A program made the translations under genes and the position numbers. Positions 50,519 through 61,211 of a DNA stretch of 64,000 bases are shown here, one piece after another. The stretch is from positions 62,001 to 126,000 of the forward strand of contig NZ_JABERD010000003.1 in the NCBI RefSeq assembly GCF_013044505.1. Reading direction: 5' to 3'. Under the pieces are notes generated by a model. That model was not told the DNA's origin. It was given only the letters and a program-made list of their open reading frames with translations, and searched no databases. Each line of letters begins with the position of its first letter. Positions within the stretch are counted from its first letter, which is position 1. Source of the stretch: Streptomyces sp. S3(2020) (GTDB taxonomy: Bacteria > Actinomycetota > Actinomycetes > Streptomycetales > Streptomycetaceae).

Positions 50519-51961
50519 ATGGCGCCTGTGGAGTTGCTGATCGGCAGCCGGTGGCAGTCGGCCAAGGGAACCGGACAGATCCGGGAGGTCAGGTCACCGT
50601 TCGACGGTTCGACGGCCGGCACCGTGGCGCTCGCCGGAACGGAGGACGTCGAGGCTGCCCTCGCGGCGGCGGAGCGCGGCGCGGCGGTCTGGCGCCGTAC
50701 GCCCGCCCATGAACGGATGCGTATTCTGCTGCGCGCCGCAGAACTCGCCGACGAGCGGGCCTCGAAGACCGCCCAGACCATCAGCGCGGAGTCCGGCAAG
50801 ACCATCACGGAGGCCACCGGCGAGGCGTCCCGTTCCGGCGACCTGATCCGGCTGGCAGCCTTCGAGGGAACACAGCTCTACGGTGAGACGCTCCCGCTCG
50901 ACGCCAACCGAGGCACCGGGCAGGACAAGGTCGGCTTCACCCTGCGCCAGCCCTGCGGGATCGTCGTGGCCATCACGCCGTTCAACTACCCGGCGCTGCT
51001 GGTCCTGCACAAGCTCGCCCCGGCCCTGGCCGCCGGCAATGCGGTCATCCTGAAGCCGGCCACCAGCACCCCGCTGACCGCCCTTGAACTGGCCGGGTGC
51101 TTCGTGGACGCGGGCCTGCCGGAAGGCGTGCTCTCGGTGCTCGTCGGCTCCGGGGCGGTGCTCGGCGACGCCCTTGTCACCGACCCCCGAGTCCGGAAGA
51201 TCTCCTTCACCGGCTCGACAGCCACCGGAGAACACATCTCCCGCGTCGCCGGAGTGAAGAAGCTGTCCCTGGAGCTGGGCGCCTCCTGCCCCGTCATCGT
51301 GCTGCCGGACGCCGACATCGAGGCCGCCGCGAGTGCCGTCGCCGCCGGTGGATACGTGAACGCCGGACAGGTGTGCATCTCCGTCCAGCGAGTGATCACC
51401 CACCCCGCCGTCACCGGTGACTTCCTGGACGCTCTCGTCCCCAAGGTCGAGGCCATCCGCACCGGCGACCCCTCCTCCCCGGATACGACCATGGGCGCTC
51501 TCATCACCACGGCGGAGGCGGAGCGCGTCGAACGGGCCATCGCCCAGGCCGGTGCGGACGGGGCCCGCGTCCTGACCGGCGGTTCGCGCGACGGAGCGGT
51601 GGTGCAGCCCGCAGTGGTCGCTGACGTCGCCCCTGAATCCCCGTTCAGCCAGCAGGAGTTGTTCGGTCCCGCGGTCGCCGTCAGCGTGGCGGAGGACTGG
51701 GAGTCCGCCATCGCGCAGGCCAACGGCACCGCCTACGGCCTCGGCGCCGGCATCTTCACCGCCGACATCGCCGGAGCGGTACGGGCCATCCGGGAGATCG
51801 ACGCCGGTTCCGTCCACATCAACTGGACGCCGCTGTGGCGCGCCGACCTGATGCCGTACGGCGGCCTGAAGGGCAGCGGTTACGGCAAGGAGGGCCCCCG
51901 GGCTGCGGTCAGCGAGATGACCGAGGTCAAGACGGTCATCCTGCACGGCCGTCCCTGGTGA
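50519..51961 (+). CDS. NAD(P)-dependent aldehyde dehydrogenase
   Basis: 480 residues. Cofactor segments VAITPFNYPALLVLHKLAPA, KISFTGSTATGEHI and LELGASCPVIV and catalytic Cys286 in YVNAGQVCISVQR are intact. The general base Glu lies in LELGA. It is of the succinate-semialdehyde/lactaldehyde/phosphonoacetaldehyde branch and should oxidise a short aldehyde. As first gene of the operon with iolD, a dehydrogenase set and an aldolase, it likely oxidises the semialdehyde made by the HpcH-type aldolase. An upstream operator-like element suggests GntR control. Confidence 0.9.
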   Translation: MAPVELLIGSRWQSAKGTGQIREVRSPFDGSTAGTVALAGTEDVEAALAAAERGAAVWRRTPAHERMRILLRAAELADERASKTAQTISAESGKTITEATGEASRSGDLIRLAAFEGTQLYGETLPLDANRGTGQDKVGFTLRQPCGIVVAITPFNYPALLVLHKLAPALAAGNAVILKPATSTPLTALELAGCFVDAGLPEGVLSVLVGSGAVLGDALVTDPRVRKISFTGSTATGEHISRVAGVKKLSLELGASCPVIVLPDADIEAAASAVAAGGYVNAGQVCISVQRVITHPAVTGDFLDALVPKVEAIRTGDPSSPDTTMGALITTAEAERVERAIAQAGADGARVLTGGSRDGAVVQPAVVADVAPESPFSQQELFGPAVAVSVAEDWESAIAQANGTAYGLGAGIFTADIAGAVRAIREIDAGSVHINWTPLWRADLMPYGGLKGSGYGKEGPRAAVSEMTEVKTVILHGRPW

Positions 51962-52004
51962 TCCTGTTGCCCCTCTCGTACAAGCCCCGATCAGGAGCCG
52001 ACTC

Positions 52005-53969
52005 ATGACTGACCGGACGCAACAGCGCACGGTGCGCCTCACCGTCGCCCAGGCCGTCGTCACCTATCTCTCCCGGCAGTACTCCGTGGCCGACGGCCAT
52101 CGCCGCCGCCTCATTCCAGCCGCGCTGGGCATCTTCGGCCATGGCAACGTGGCCGGGCTCGGCCAGGCCCTCGACCAGCTCAGCGACCAACTCCCCTTCA
52201 TCCAGGGCCGCAACGAGCAGGCACTTGTCCACATCGCGACCGCCTACGGCAAGGCGACGCGCAGGCACGCCACCCTGGCCGTCACTGCCTCCATCGGCCC
52301 AGGTGCCCTGAACATGGTGACCGGCGCGGGCCTGGCCACCGTCAACCGACTGCCCGTCCTGCTGCTGCCGGGCGACACGTACGCGACCCGTCATCAGGGA
52401 CCCGTACTCCAGCAGCTGCAGCACCCGATCGAGGCCGACACCACGGTGAACGACGCGTTCCGGCCCGTCTCCCGTTTCTTCGACCGCATCACGCGGCCCG
52501 AGCAGCTGCTGACCGCGCTGCCCGCCGCGATGCGGGCGCTCACCGACGTGGACACCGGCGCGGTCGTCGTCTCCCTCCCGCAGGACATCCAGTCCCACGC
52601 CTACGACTTCCCGGTGGAGTTCTTCGCCGAGCGCGACTGGAGCATCCGCCGTCCGGCGCCGGACGCCGACGAGGTCGCCGCGGTGGCACAGATGCTCGCC
52701 GAGGCCGAGAAACCGCTGATCATCGCCGGTGGCGGTGTCGTGTACTCCGGTGCCACCAAAGAACTTGAGGACCTCGCCGAGGCGGCGGGCGTTCCCGTCT
52801 CCGAGACCTTCGCGGGCAAGGGCGCGGTTCAGCGCCGCGCCTGGTGGCAGCTCGGCGGCATCGGTCTCGAAGGCACCCCTGCGGTGAACGCTCTCGCCCG
52901 GGAAGCCGACTTCGTGCTCACCGTGGGCTCCCGGCTGACGGACTTCGCCACCGCCTCGCACTCCATCTTCCACAACCCGGACGTGCGCTTCGCGAGCATC
53001 AACGTCAATGTCCACGATGCGGACCGCCTCGGCGCCACCGCCATTGTGGCCGACGCCAAGCGGGCCTTGGCGGCGCTGACCGCCGCCGTACGCGCGATCG
53101 GCACCACCATCTCGCCGTCCTGGCAGGAGCAGGCGCGTGTCCTGGACGAGCAGTGGCAGGCACAGCGGGCCGCCGTCCTCGACCCGGAGACCGCCTTTGA
53201 CTTCGCGTCACTGCCCGACGACTCCGACGTCGTCCGCGACACCGACGCGGCCCTCACCCAGGGGCAGCTGATCGGCCTGCTCCAGCAACACGCGCAGTTC
53301 GGCGACACCATCATCGCCGCCGCCGGCGGCCCGCCCGGTGACCTGCAGAAGGTGTGGGACGCCACCGAAGGCCGCTTCGCGCACCTGGAGTTCGGCTTTT
53401 CCTGCATGGGCTACGAGCTGCCCGCAGCGATCGGCGTCCGCCTCGCCGAGCCCGATACGTCGAAGCGGGTGCTGTCCCTGCTCGGCGACGGCACCTTCCT
53501 CATGGCGCCGACCGAACTGGTCACGGCCGCGCAGGAGAAGCTCCCGGTCACCATTGTGATCCCGGAGAACCACGGATACCAGGTCATCCACCGCCTCCAA
53601 ATGGGCCGCAACGGAAGGGAGTTCGGCAACGAGTTCCGCTACCGCGACGGCAGTCTGGAGATCGGCTCCGGCAAGCCCGCCCGTCTGGAGGGCGACTACC
53701 TTCAGGTCGACCTGGTGCAGATCGCGGCGGGCCTCGGCGCCCGCGCGCTTCGCGCCACCACCGTCGACGAGGTGCGTGCCGCCCTCGCCGAGACCCGCTA
53801 CCACGACGGTCCCGTCGTCCTGGTCGTCCCCGTGATCCCGCACGCCGACCTGCCCGGCGCCGGGGTGTGGTGGGACGTGGCCCCGGCCGAAGTCTCCGAA
53901 CAGGAGACCGTGGCCCAGCTGCGCGGCGAGTACGAACAGGGCCTGGCGTCCCAGAGGTGGTACGGATGA
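52005..53969 (+). CDS. iolD: IolD, trihydroxycyclohexane-1,2-dione hydrolase (ThDP-dependent)
   Basis: 654 residues, standard length. ThDP-family domains appear in order: pyrimidine-binding (GIFGHGNVAGLGQALDQLSD with QGRNEQALVHIATAYGKATR), the central domain (LIIAGGGVVYSGATKELEDL), and the ThDP/Mg site (GDGTFLMAPTELVTAAQEKL). IolD opens the ring of 3D-trihydroxycyclohexane-1,2-dione to 5-deoxy-glucuronate, the third step of myo-inositol catabolism. The end overlaps the aldolase start (ATGA). The next classical enzymes, IolB and IolC, are relics 7 kb away. Confidence 0.93.
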   Translation: MTDRTQQRTVRLTVAQAVVTYLSRQYSVADGHRRRLIPAALGIFGHGNVAGLGQALDQLSDQLPFIQGRNEQALVHIATAYGKATRRHATLAVTASIGPGALNMVTGAGLATVNRLPVLLLPGDTYATRHQGPVLQQLQHPIEADTTVNDAFRPVSRFFDRITRPEQLLTALPAAMRALTDVDTGAVVVSLPQDIQSHAYDFPVEFFAERDWSIRRPAPDADEVAAVAQMLAEAEKPLIIAGGGVVYSGATKELEDLAEAAGVPVSETFAGKGAVQRRAWWQLGGIGLEGTPAVNALAREADFVLTVGSRLTDFATASHSIFHNPDVRFASINVNVHDADRLGATAIVADAKRALAALTAAVRAIGTTISPSWQEQARVLDEQWQAQRAAVLDPETAFDFASLPDDSDVVRDTDAALTQGQLIGLLQQHAQFGDTIIAAAGGPPGDLQKVWDATEGRFAHLEFGFSCMGYELPAAIGVRLAEPDTSKRVLSLLGDGTFLMAPTELVTAAQEKLPVTIVIPENHGYQVIHRLQMGRNGREFGNEFRYRDGSLEIGSGKPARLEGDYLQVDLVQIAAGLGARALRATTVDEVRAALAETRYHDGPVVLVVPVIPHADLPGAGVWWDVAPAEVSEQETVAQLRGEYEQGLASQRWYG

Positions 53970-54736
53970 ACCGCTCGCCCCTGGACCACGGCGGCCTGCG
54001 CAGGCGCCTCCTCGCCGGCAACGCAACCCTGGGCACCTTCGTCGGCACCGCTTCTCCGGTCGCGGCCGAGGTGTGTGCCGCCGCCGGAACCGACTGGCTG
54101 CTGCTCGACCTCGAACACGGTGCCGGGGGAGAGGAACAGGTCCGTACCACCGTCCCGACCGCGGCTGCCTACGGTGTTCCGACCGTCGTACGCGTCGAGT
54201 CCGTGGCTCGCATCCGTATCGGCCGAGCCCTCGACCTGGGCGCCGCTGGGATCATGCTGCCTCGCCTCGACACGGCGGACGAAGTCCGCGACGCGATAAG
54301 GCACTTGAGGTACCCGCCCGCGGGGGATCGGGGCGTGGCCACCTACAACCGCGCGTGCCGCTTCGGGCTCGACTCCGCAGCACTGGACCGTGAGGGCGAG
54401 ATCCTCGGCGTGGTCCAGATCGAGTCGGCGAGTGCCCTGGTGGAGGTCGAGGCCATCGCGGCGCTCGACGGCGTCGACGTGCTGTTCGTCGGCCCCCGCG
54501 ACCTCAGCCACGACCTCGGCGTGCCCGGCGAGTTCACGGCCCCGGTCTACCGGGAGGCACTGGAGCGTGTCCGCAAGGCCGCCGCCGACCACGGCAAGGC
54601 CTGCGGTCTCCTTGTCCCCGACGGTGCGGCCGCGGCCGCCAAACGTGCCGAGGGCTGGACGTTCATCGCCATCGGCTCCGACTCCACCCTGCTCGCAGCC
54701 GCCCTGTCCGCCGCGCTCGGCGAGGCCCGGGCCTAG
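53966..54736 (+). CDS. HpcH/HpaI-family class II aldolase
   Basis: 256 residues, start coupled to the iolD stop. The TIM-barrel metal and substrate motifs LGTFVGTASPVAAEVCAAAG, WLLLDLEHGAGGEEQV, GIMLPRLDTADEV, VVQIESASALVEV and VLFVGPRDLSHDLG follow the family (metal ligands Glu and Asp). Members cleave 2-keto-4-hydroxy acids or 4-hydroxy-2-oxo-heptanedioate to pyruvate and an aldehyde. In an iol-type operon it may cleave a deoxy-keto acid and so bypass the lost IolC/IolJ steps, with the ALDH using the aldehyde. Assigned by family; substrate inferred. Confidence 0.9.
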   Translation: MNRSPLDHGGLRRRLLAGNATLGTFVGTASPVAAEVCAAAGTDWLLLDLEHGAGGEEQVRTTVPTAAAYGVPTVVRVESVARIRIGRALDLGAAGIMLPRLDTADEVRDAIRHLRYPPAGDRGVATYNRACRFGLDSAALDREGEILGVVQIESASALVEVEAIAALDGVDVLFVGPRDLSHDLGVPGEFTAPVYREALERVRKAAADHGKACGLLVPDGAAAAAKRAEGWTFIAIGSDSTLLAAALSAALGEARA

Positions 54737-54754
54737 CACCATCAGGAGACATCG

Positions 54755-55972
54755 ATGACCCCCACCACCCCTGGCGCCGCACGTGAGACAGGCGTCGGTC
54801 TGATCAGCGTCGGCTGGATGGGCAAGCTGCACAGTCGCGCCTACCAGGCACTGCCCTCCGTCTACCCCGAGCTGGGCATCAAGCCCCGCCTCGTCCACGC
54901 TGCGGACACGGCCGAAGACCGCGCGGCATACGCCCGTGACGTCCTCGGCTACGAGAAGGCCGGCACCGACTACCGAGCCGTCCTCGACGACCCGGACGTC
55001 GAGGTCGTCTCGATCTGCGCGCCCAACCTCCTTCACCACGAGATCGGCATCGCCGCCGCCAAGGCCGGAAAGCCGTTCTGGATCGAGAAGCCGGTCGGAC
55101 GCAGCGCCGAGGAGACCGCCGAGGTCGCCGCCGCGGCCCGCGCAGCCGGAGTCGTCACCTCCATCGGCTACAACTACCGGCACGCCCCCGCCGTCGAGCG
55201 GGCCCGCCAGCTGATCGCCGAGGGCAGGATTGGGCGTGTCACCAACGTGCGCGCCACCTTCTTCTCCGGCTACGCCTCCGAACCCAAGGGCGCCCTTTCC
55301 TGGCGCTTCAAGCGGGACCTGGCCGGGCACGGAGCGCTCGGCGACCTGATGAGCCATGTCGTGGACCTTGTCAGCTACGTCGTCGCCCCGATCAACGAGG
55401 TCTCCGCGCTCACCAGCACCGTCTACACCGAGCGCCCGATCCTGCCCATGGGCTCGGGCACGCACTTCGCGGTGATCGAGGACGGCGAGATGGCCACCGT
55501 CGAGAACGACGACTACACAGCGGCCTTGGTGCGCTTCAGCGGCGGTGCCGTCGGCACCCTGGAGGCGTCCCGCGTCATCGTGGGCCCACAGTGCGGCATC
55601 GGCTTCGAGATATACGGCACCGACGGCTCGGTCACCTGGAACTTCGAGCGAATGAACGAGCTGCGCGTCGCCCTCGACCGCAGCGGGCCTCACCAGGGCT
55701 ACACCACCGTCCTCGGCAACGGGCACATGGGCGACTACGCCAACTTCCAGCCCGGACCGGGCAACAGTATGGGCTACGACGACCTGAAGGTCATAGAGGC
55801 CAAGAAGTTCCTGGCCGCCGTAGCCGGCATCGAGCACCACAACTCGACAATCGAGGACGCGCACGCCGTGGCCGAGGTGATCGCGGCGGCAGCGGCCTCC
55901 GCGGAGAGCGGCTCCTGGCGGCAGGTGCCCAAGGTTCCGGGTGCCGACTTTGGTCATCCGGGACGGAGTTGA
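54755..55972 (+). CDS. Gfo/Idh/MocA-family oxidoreductase (inositol dehydrogenase type)
   Basis: 405 residues. The N-terminal Rossmann part begins GVGLISVGWMGKLHSRAYQA, followed by VVSICAPNLLHHEIG and the EKP motif in FWIEKPVGRSAEE. The substrate domain has the usual GDLMSHVVDLVSY with Asp/His near the active site. The family includes myo- and scyllo-inositol 2-dehydrogenases. Within this operon it probably makes the 2-keto-inositol used by IolE, the role of IolG, though sequence alone cannot exclude other cyclitols or sugars. Twelve-base-scale spacing to neighbours shows co-transcription. Confidence 0.88.
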   Translation: MTPTTPGAARETGVGLISVGWMGKLHSRAYQALPSVYPELGIKPRLVHAADTAEDRAAYARDVLGYEKAGTDYRAVLDDPDVEVVSICAPNLLHHEIGIAAAKAGKPFWIEKPVGRSAEETAEVAAAARAAGVVTSIGYNYRHAPAVERARQLIAEGRIGRVTNVRATFFSGYASEPKGALSWRFKRDLAGHGALGDLMSHVVDLVSYVVAPINEVSALTSTVYTERPILPMGSGTHFAVIEDGEMATVENDDYTAALVRFSGGAVGTLEASRVIVGPQCGIGFEIYGTDGSVTWNFERMNELRVALDRSGPHQGYTTVLGNGHMGDYANFQPGPGNSMGYDDLKVIEAKKFLAAVAGIEHHNSTIEDAHAVAEVIAAAAASAESGSWRQVPKVPGADFGHPGRS

Positions 55973-55976
55973 TCGC

Positions 55977-56924
55977 ATGTCCAAGCACGTCGTAGTGGCT
56001 CTCGGCCCCGTCGACGCCGACACCGTGGGTCCCGTTCTCGGCGAGCGGGTCACCTTCGTCACCGATCCGACACCGGAAGAGCTGGCGGTCGCCGAAGGCG
56101 CCATCGTCCGCGCCGATCGGAGAGTCGACGCCGATCTCCTCCAGCGGGCACCACGGTTGCGGGTCATCGCCCGTACCGGCGTCGGCGTCGATCTGGTCGA
56201 CGTGGCGGCGGCCTCGGGCCGCGGCATCCCGGTGGTCATCACCCCCCACAGCGGCAGCCGGGCCGTGGCCGAGGGTGTCTTCGCCATGACCCTGCACCTG
56301 ACCAAGCGGCTGAACCCGCTGACCGAGCTGGTGCGGGAGGGGCGCTGGGCCGAGCGGAACGCCGTACCGGTCGGTGACCTGGACGGTGCCACCCTGGGGA
56401 TCGTCGGCTACGGCCGCATCGGGCGCCGGGTGGCAGAACTCGCCGCCGTCTTCGGCATGCGGACACTCGCGTACGACCCCTTCAGCCCGCCGCCGCCCGA
56501 GTCCGCCCGCGCCGACCTCGGTGAACTCGCTGAGGCGAGTGACGTACTCACCCTGCATACCCCGCTGACCGACAGCACCCGGCACCTCGTGGACGAGGAA
56601 CTCCTGGTCAGGGTCAAGCCGGGAGCGGTCCTCATCAACTGCGGCCGGGGCGGCCTGCTCGATCCGGACGCCACCCTGGCCGCCCTGGAGTCGGGCCGGC
56701 TGTCGGGTGTCGGACTGGACGTGTTCGACCCCGAGCCGGCCCTCCACCACCCGCTGTTCGACCACCCCGACGTCGTCCTCACCCCGCACCTGATGGGCAT
56801 GACGCGCCGGGCCATGACCCTGACCTTCGTCGACGCCGCCCGTGGTGTCGCGGACGTCCTCGCCGGCCGGCCGCCGGCCGCGGTCGCCGACCCCGACTTC
56901 AACCACCGAAAGGCCACGGCATGA
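55977..56924 (+). CDS. D-2-hydroxyacid dehydrogenase (phosphoglycerate dehydrogenase-like)
   Basis: 315 residues from ATG 55977, four bases after the previous stop. NAD motif LGIVGYGRIGRRVAELAAVF, catalytic Arg in VLINCGRGGLLDPD, Glu in VFDPEPALHHPLF and His in VLTPHLMGMTRRA are all in place. It reduces or oxidises a 2-keto/2-hydroxy acid with NAD(H). Not part of the classical inositol route, so it points to a modified cyclitol or sugar-acid pathway. The stop overlaps iolE by ATGA. Confidence 0.9.
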   Translation: MSKHVVVALGPVDADTVGPVLGERVTFVTDPTPEELAVAEGAIVRADRRVDADLLQRAPRLRVIARTGVGVDLVDVAAASGRGIPVVITPHSGSRAVAEGVFAMTLHLTKRLNPLTELVREGRWAERNAVPVGDLDGATLGIVGYGRIGRRVAELAAVFGMRTLAYDPFSPPPPESARADLGELAEASDVLTLHTPLTDSTRHLVDEELLVRVKPGAVLINCGRGGLLDPDATLAALESGRLSGVGLDVFDPEPALHHPLFDHPDVVLTPHLMGMTRRAMTLTFVDAARGVADVLAGRPPAAVADPDFNHRKATA

Positions 56925-57808
56925 ACACCCCGCAGTTGAACAGGATCGCCGGCGCGCCCATTTCCTGGGGTGTGTGCGAAGTGCCCGGCTGGGGCTACCA
57001 GTTGACACCCGAACGCGTACTTCGGGAGATGCGCGAGGTCGGCCTGGCCGCCACCGAGATCGGCCCCGACGGCTTCCTCCCCGCCGCACCGGACGCCATG
57101 GCTCAGGTCCTCGCCCACCACGACCTCCACGCGGTAGGTGGCTTCACCCCGCTCCTGCTGCACGTGCCCGGACACGACCCGCTGGCCGAGGTCGAACAGC
57201 TCCTGGAGAACTACGCCGCCGCCGACGCGGAAGTCCTGGTCCTGTCGGCCATTACCGGCCAGGACGGCTACGACTCCCGCCCCGAACTCGACGCCGACGG
57301 CTGGAAGCTGCTGCTGTCCAACCTCGATCGGCTCACCTCGCTGGCCGCCGAGCGCGGCGTACGCGCCGTCCTGCACCCGCACGTCGGCACGATGGTCGAG
57401 AACGGCGACGACGTCCGGCGCGTCCTGGAGCACTCGTCGATCTCCCTCTGCCTCGACACCGGCCACCTGCTCATCGGCGGCACCGACCCCGCCGAACTCA
57501 CCCGGCAGGTACCCGAGCGGATCGCCCACACTCACTTGAAGGACGTGGACGCCTCACTCGCCGCCAAGGTTCAGTCGGGCCGCCTCACCTACTCCGAGGC
57601 CGTACGAGCGGGTATGTACCGCCCACTCGGCGCTGGCGACGTCGACGTGCAGGCCATTGTCACCCATCTCACCACCCGCGGATACGACGGCTGGTACGTC
57701 CTGGAGCAGGACACCATCCTCATTGAGGAACCCAAGGAAAGAGGTCCGGTCGAAGACGTGTGGGCCAGTGCCGAACACCTTCGCTCCGTACTGCGCGGAA
57801 TCGCGTGA
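56921..57808 (+). CDS. iolE: IolE-like 2-keto-myo-inositol dehydratase
   Basis: 295 residues. The IolE signature GAPISWGVCEVPGWGYQL is at residues 11-28. The xylose isomerase-like TIM barrel continues with metal and substrate residues in VLHPHVGTMVENGDDVRRVL, SLCLDTGHLLIGG, IAHTHLKDVD and YDGWYVLEQD. IolE dehydrates 2-keto-myo-inositol to the dione used by IolD. Translation is coupled to the previous gene. Together with iolD and the MocA-type dehydrogenase, the first three inositol steps are covered. Confidence 0.92.
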   Translation: MNTPQLNRIAGAPISWGVCEVPGWGYQLTPERVLREMREVGLAATEIGPDGFLPAAPDAMAQVLAHHDLHAVGGFTPLLLHVPGHDPLAEVEQLLENYAAADAEVLVLSAITGQDGYDSRPELDADGWKLLLSNLDRLTSLAAERGVRAVLHPHVGTMVENGDDVRRVLEHSSISLCLDTGHLLIGGTDPAELTRQVPERIAHTHLKDVDASLAAKVQSGRLTYSEAVRAGMYRPLGAGDVDVQAIVTHLTTRGYDGWYVLEQDTILIEEPKERGPVEDVWASAEHLRSVLRGIA

Positions 57809-57831
57809 TCGTATACCGCTGTGAGGTGTTC

Positions 57832-57855
57832 TTGATGGCTTCTGGATGATTGACC
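57832..57855. promoter_or_regulatory. Possible third iol operator
   Basis: TTGATGG followed five bases later by GGATGATTGACC recalls the elements at 50368 and 62046, but the spacing is three bases longer. It lies in the 150-base gap before the TIM-barrel gene at 57958. Weak on its own. Confidence 0.3.
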
Positions 57856-57957
57856 AGTGAGTGCGGGTCGCCAAAGAATTCGAGGCGACTTCGTTTCTCT
57901 TCTGGAGCGGTCATTCGTCGCGTGTCGACATCATTCCGAACTTGAGAAATACGGGAA

Positions 57958-58812
57958 ATGGAAATGACTGCTGAGGATGTGCTGGCTACTTGTTGGACGA
58001 CCGCCGGCGACACCGCTCCAGACCGGAAGGACCAGCGCAGTCCGCTGAACCTGCGAGATCGGGCCGAAGCAGCGGGCGCCGCCGGGTTCAAGGGGTTCGG
58101 GCTGTTGTACGCCGACTTGACGGAGGCCGAGCGCGAGCACGGGCTCGCGGGCGTCCGATCCCTCTTCGAGGACAACGGCCTCGTCCACATCGAATTGGAG
58201 TTCCTGACCGACTGGTGGACCGACGGACCCCGGCGCGCTGAGTCGGACAACGTCCGTCGGGACCTTCTCCGGGCCGCCGAGGTACTCGGCGCGCGTCACA
58301 TCAAGATTGGGCCGGACGTGGAGGACGAGCCGTGGGATCTCGACGTCTGGGCCGAGGAGTTCGCCACGCTGGCGACGCAGGCCGACGGCGTGGGCACCCG
58401 GCTCGGGATCGAGTTTCTGCCCTGGTCCAACATCAAGACAGTGCACGACGGCCTCCGGCTCGTGGAGGCCGCAGGCCACCCGGCAGGCGGCCTCATCATC
58501 GACGTCTGGCACACCGAGCGCGCCCACACCCCACCCTCGGACCTGGCCAAGGTGCCCGGATCACGCATCGTGGGCGTGGAACTCAACGACGCCGACAGTC
58601 AGGTGCTCGGCACTCTCTTCGAGGACACCGTCCGGCGCCGCCGCCTGTGCGGGGAAGGCTCCTTCGACCTCCCGGGGATCATCACCGCGCTCCGTACGGC
58701 CGGCTGGGCCGGCCCCTGGGGCGTGGAGATCCTCTCCGACGCACACCGCTCACTGACGGTCGCGGAGGCCGCCGAGGCGGCGTACGGGAGTGCTGCGGCA
58801 CTGCTGAAGTAA
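57958..58812 (+). CDS. Sugar phosphate isomerase/epimerase-type TIM-barrel protein
   Basis: 284 residues; start at ATG 57958 or the ATG two codons later. Xylose isomerase-like barrel with AGAAGFKGFGLLYADLTEAE, ELEFLTDWWTDGP, IKIGPDVEDEPW, LGIEFLPWSNIKTV, GGLIIDVWHTER and WGVEILSD, where Glu, Asp, His and Glu form the divalent metal site of the family. It belongs to the group that includes IolI and IolE relatives and may epimerise a keto-inositol or sugar. Own upstream gap with an operator-like element; a strong bidirectional terminator follows. Confidence 0.85.
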   Translation: MEMTAEDVLATCWTTAGDTAPDRKDQRSPLNLRDRAEAAGAAGFKGFGLLYADLTEAEREHGLAGVRSLFEDNGLVHIELEFLTDWWTDGPRRAESDNVRRDLLRAAEVLGARHIKIGPDVEDEPWDLDVWAEEFATLATQADGVGTRLGIEFLPWSNIKTVHDGLRLVEAAGHPAGGLIIDVWHTERAHTPPSDLAKVPGSRIVGVELNDADSQVLGTLFEDTVRRRRLCGEGSFDLPGIITALRTAGWAGPWGVEILSDAHRSLTVAEAAEAAYGSAAALLK

Positions 58813-58822
58813 ACGCGCCACC

Positions 58823-58862
58823 GGGGTGGTGGGGACGAAACCACGCTCATCCCCACCACCCC
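58823..58862. terminator. Bidirectional hairpin terminator between convergent units
   Basis: GGGGTGGTGGGGA (58823-58835) pairs perfectly with TCCCCACCACCCC (58850-58862), 13 bases with a 14-base loop. It serves both the rightward TIM-barrel gene and the leftward mmsA/gntR operon. Confidence 0.85.
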
Positions 58863-58904
58863 TGTTTCCATCTGCCTCGGGCAGATCGGGGCATGCCCGA
58901 ACCC

Positions 58905-59678
58905 CTACGTCCGCATGAGCACCTGGAACTCGAAGACGTACCGCGAGGCGTGGTAGAGATGCGTGCCGTGCTCAACAGCCTCCCCGGTGCCGTCGTACGC
59001 CGTGCGCCGCATGGTGAGCAGCGGCGCGCCCTCGGGTTCGTCGAGGTATGCGCTGTCCTCGGCGTTGGCTGCTTGGGCGCCGATCGCCTGATGCGCGCTG
59101 TGCAGGCCGATGCCGGCAGCGCGCAGAAGCCGGTAGAGCCCCGTAGCCTCCAGCCGTGCCGTGTCCAGATCCAGCAGCAGGTCCGTCGGCAGGTGGTTGC
59201 GTAGGACGGCCACGGCGAGTCCGTCGGCGTAGCGGATCCGCTCCAGCCGGACCACGCTGTCGCCTTTCCGCATGCCCAGAGCTGCGGCTACCTCGGCAGA
59301 CGCGGGCACGACGTCGTTGCGTACCACCCGTGTGCTCGGCTGTTGCCCGCCCTCCTCCAAGTCGTCGTAGAGGCTGGTCAGTTCCAGAGGACGTTTGACC
59401 CTGCTGTGCACGACCTGAGTGCCGACGCCGCGACGCCGAACCAGCAGTCCCTTCTCGACCAGGGCCTTGATGCCCTGCCGGACGGTGGGTCGGGACAGGC
59501 CGAGCCGTTCGGCGAGGTCGATCTCGTTGCCGAGCAGGGCGCCCGGAAGGAGCAGGCCATGCTCGATGGCCTGCTCCAACTGCTGGGCGAATTGGTGGTA
59601 CAGCGGTACAGGGCTCCTGCGGTCGATGGCGAGGTCCAGCACTGCCGTACCGCCGATCACCTTCCGGTGCCCGGGCAT
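58905..59678 (-). CDS. GntR-family regulator (HutC/UTRA subfamily)
   Basis: 257 residues from ATG 59678, two bases after the mmsA stop. The winged helix shows VPLYHQFAQQLEQAIEHGLL, LAERLGLSRPTVRQGIKALV and LLVRRRGVGTQVV. The UTRA effector domain follows (LERIRYADGLAVAVLRNHLP, EGAPLLTMRRTAYDGTGEAV). It is co-transcribed with mmsA in the inositol region, and TTGATGG/AAATGAT elements occur upstream of two or three iol units, so it is the likely iol regulator responding to an inositol intermediate. Confidence 0.9.
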   Translation of the reverse strand: MPGHRKVIGGTAVLDLAIDRRSPVPLYHQFAQQLEQAIEHGLLLPGALLGNEIDLAERLGLSRPTVRQGIKALVEKGLLVRRRGVGTQVVHSRVKRPLELTSLYDDLEEGGQQPSTRVVRNDVVPASAEVAAALGMRKGDSVVRLERIRYADGLAVAVLRNHLPTDLLLDLDTARLEATGLYRLLRAAGIGLHSAHQAIGAQAANAEDSAYLDEPEGAPLLTMRRTAYDGTGEAVEHGTHLYHASRYVFEFQVLMRT

Positions 59679-59680
59679 GG

Positions 59681-61180
<1,500 letters not shown>

Positions 61181-61211
61181 CGGGTGCGGGTTTCCTTTCG
61201 GGCGGCCGGAC

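Noticed and set aside
53798..56392. 864-residue leftward open frame opposite the iol operon
   Set aside because: It covers several well-supported overlapping genes on the other strand and has no recognisable domain.
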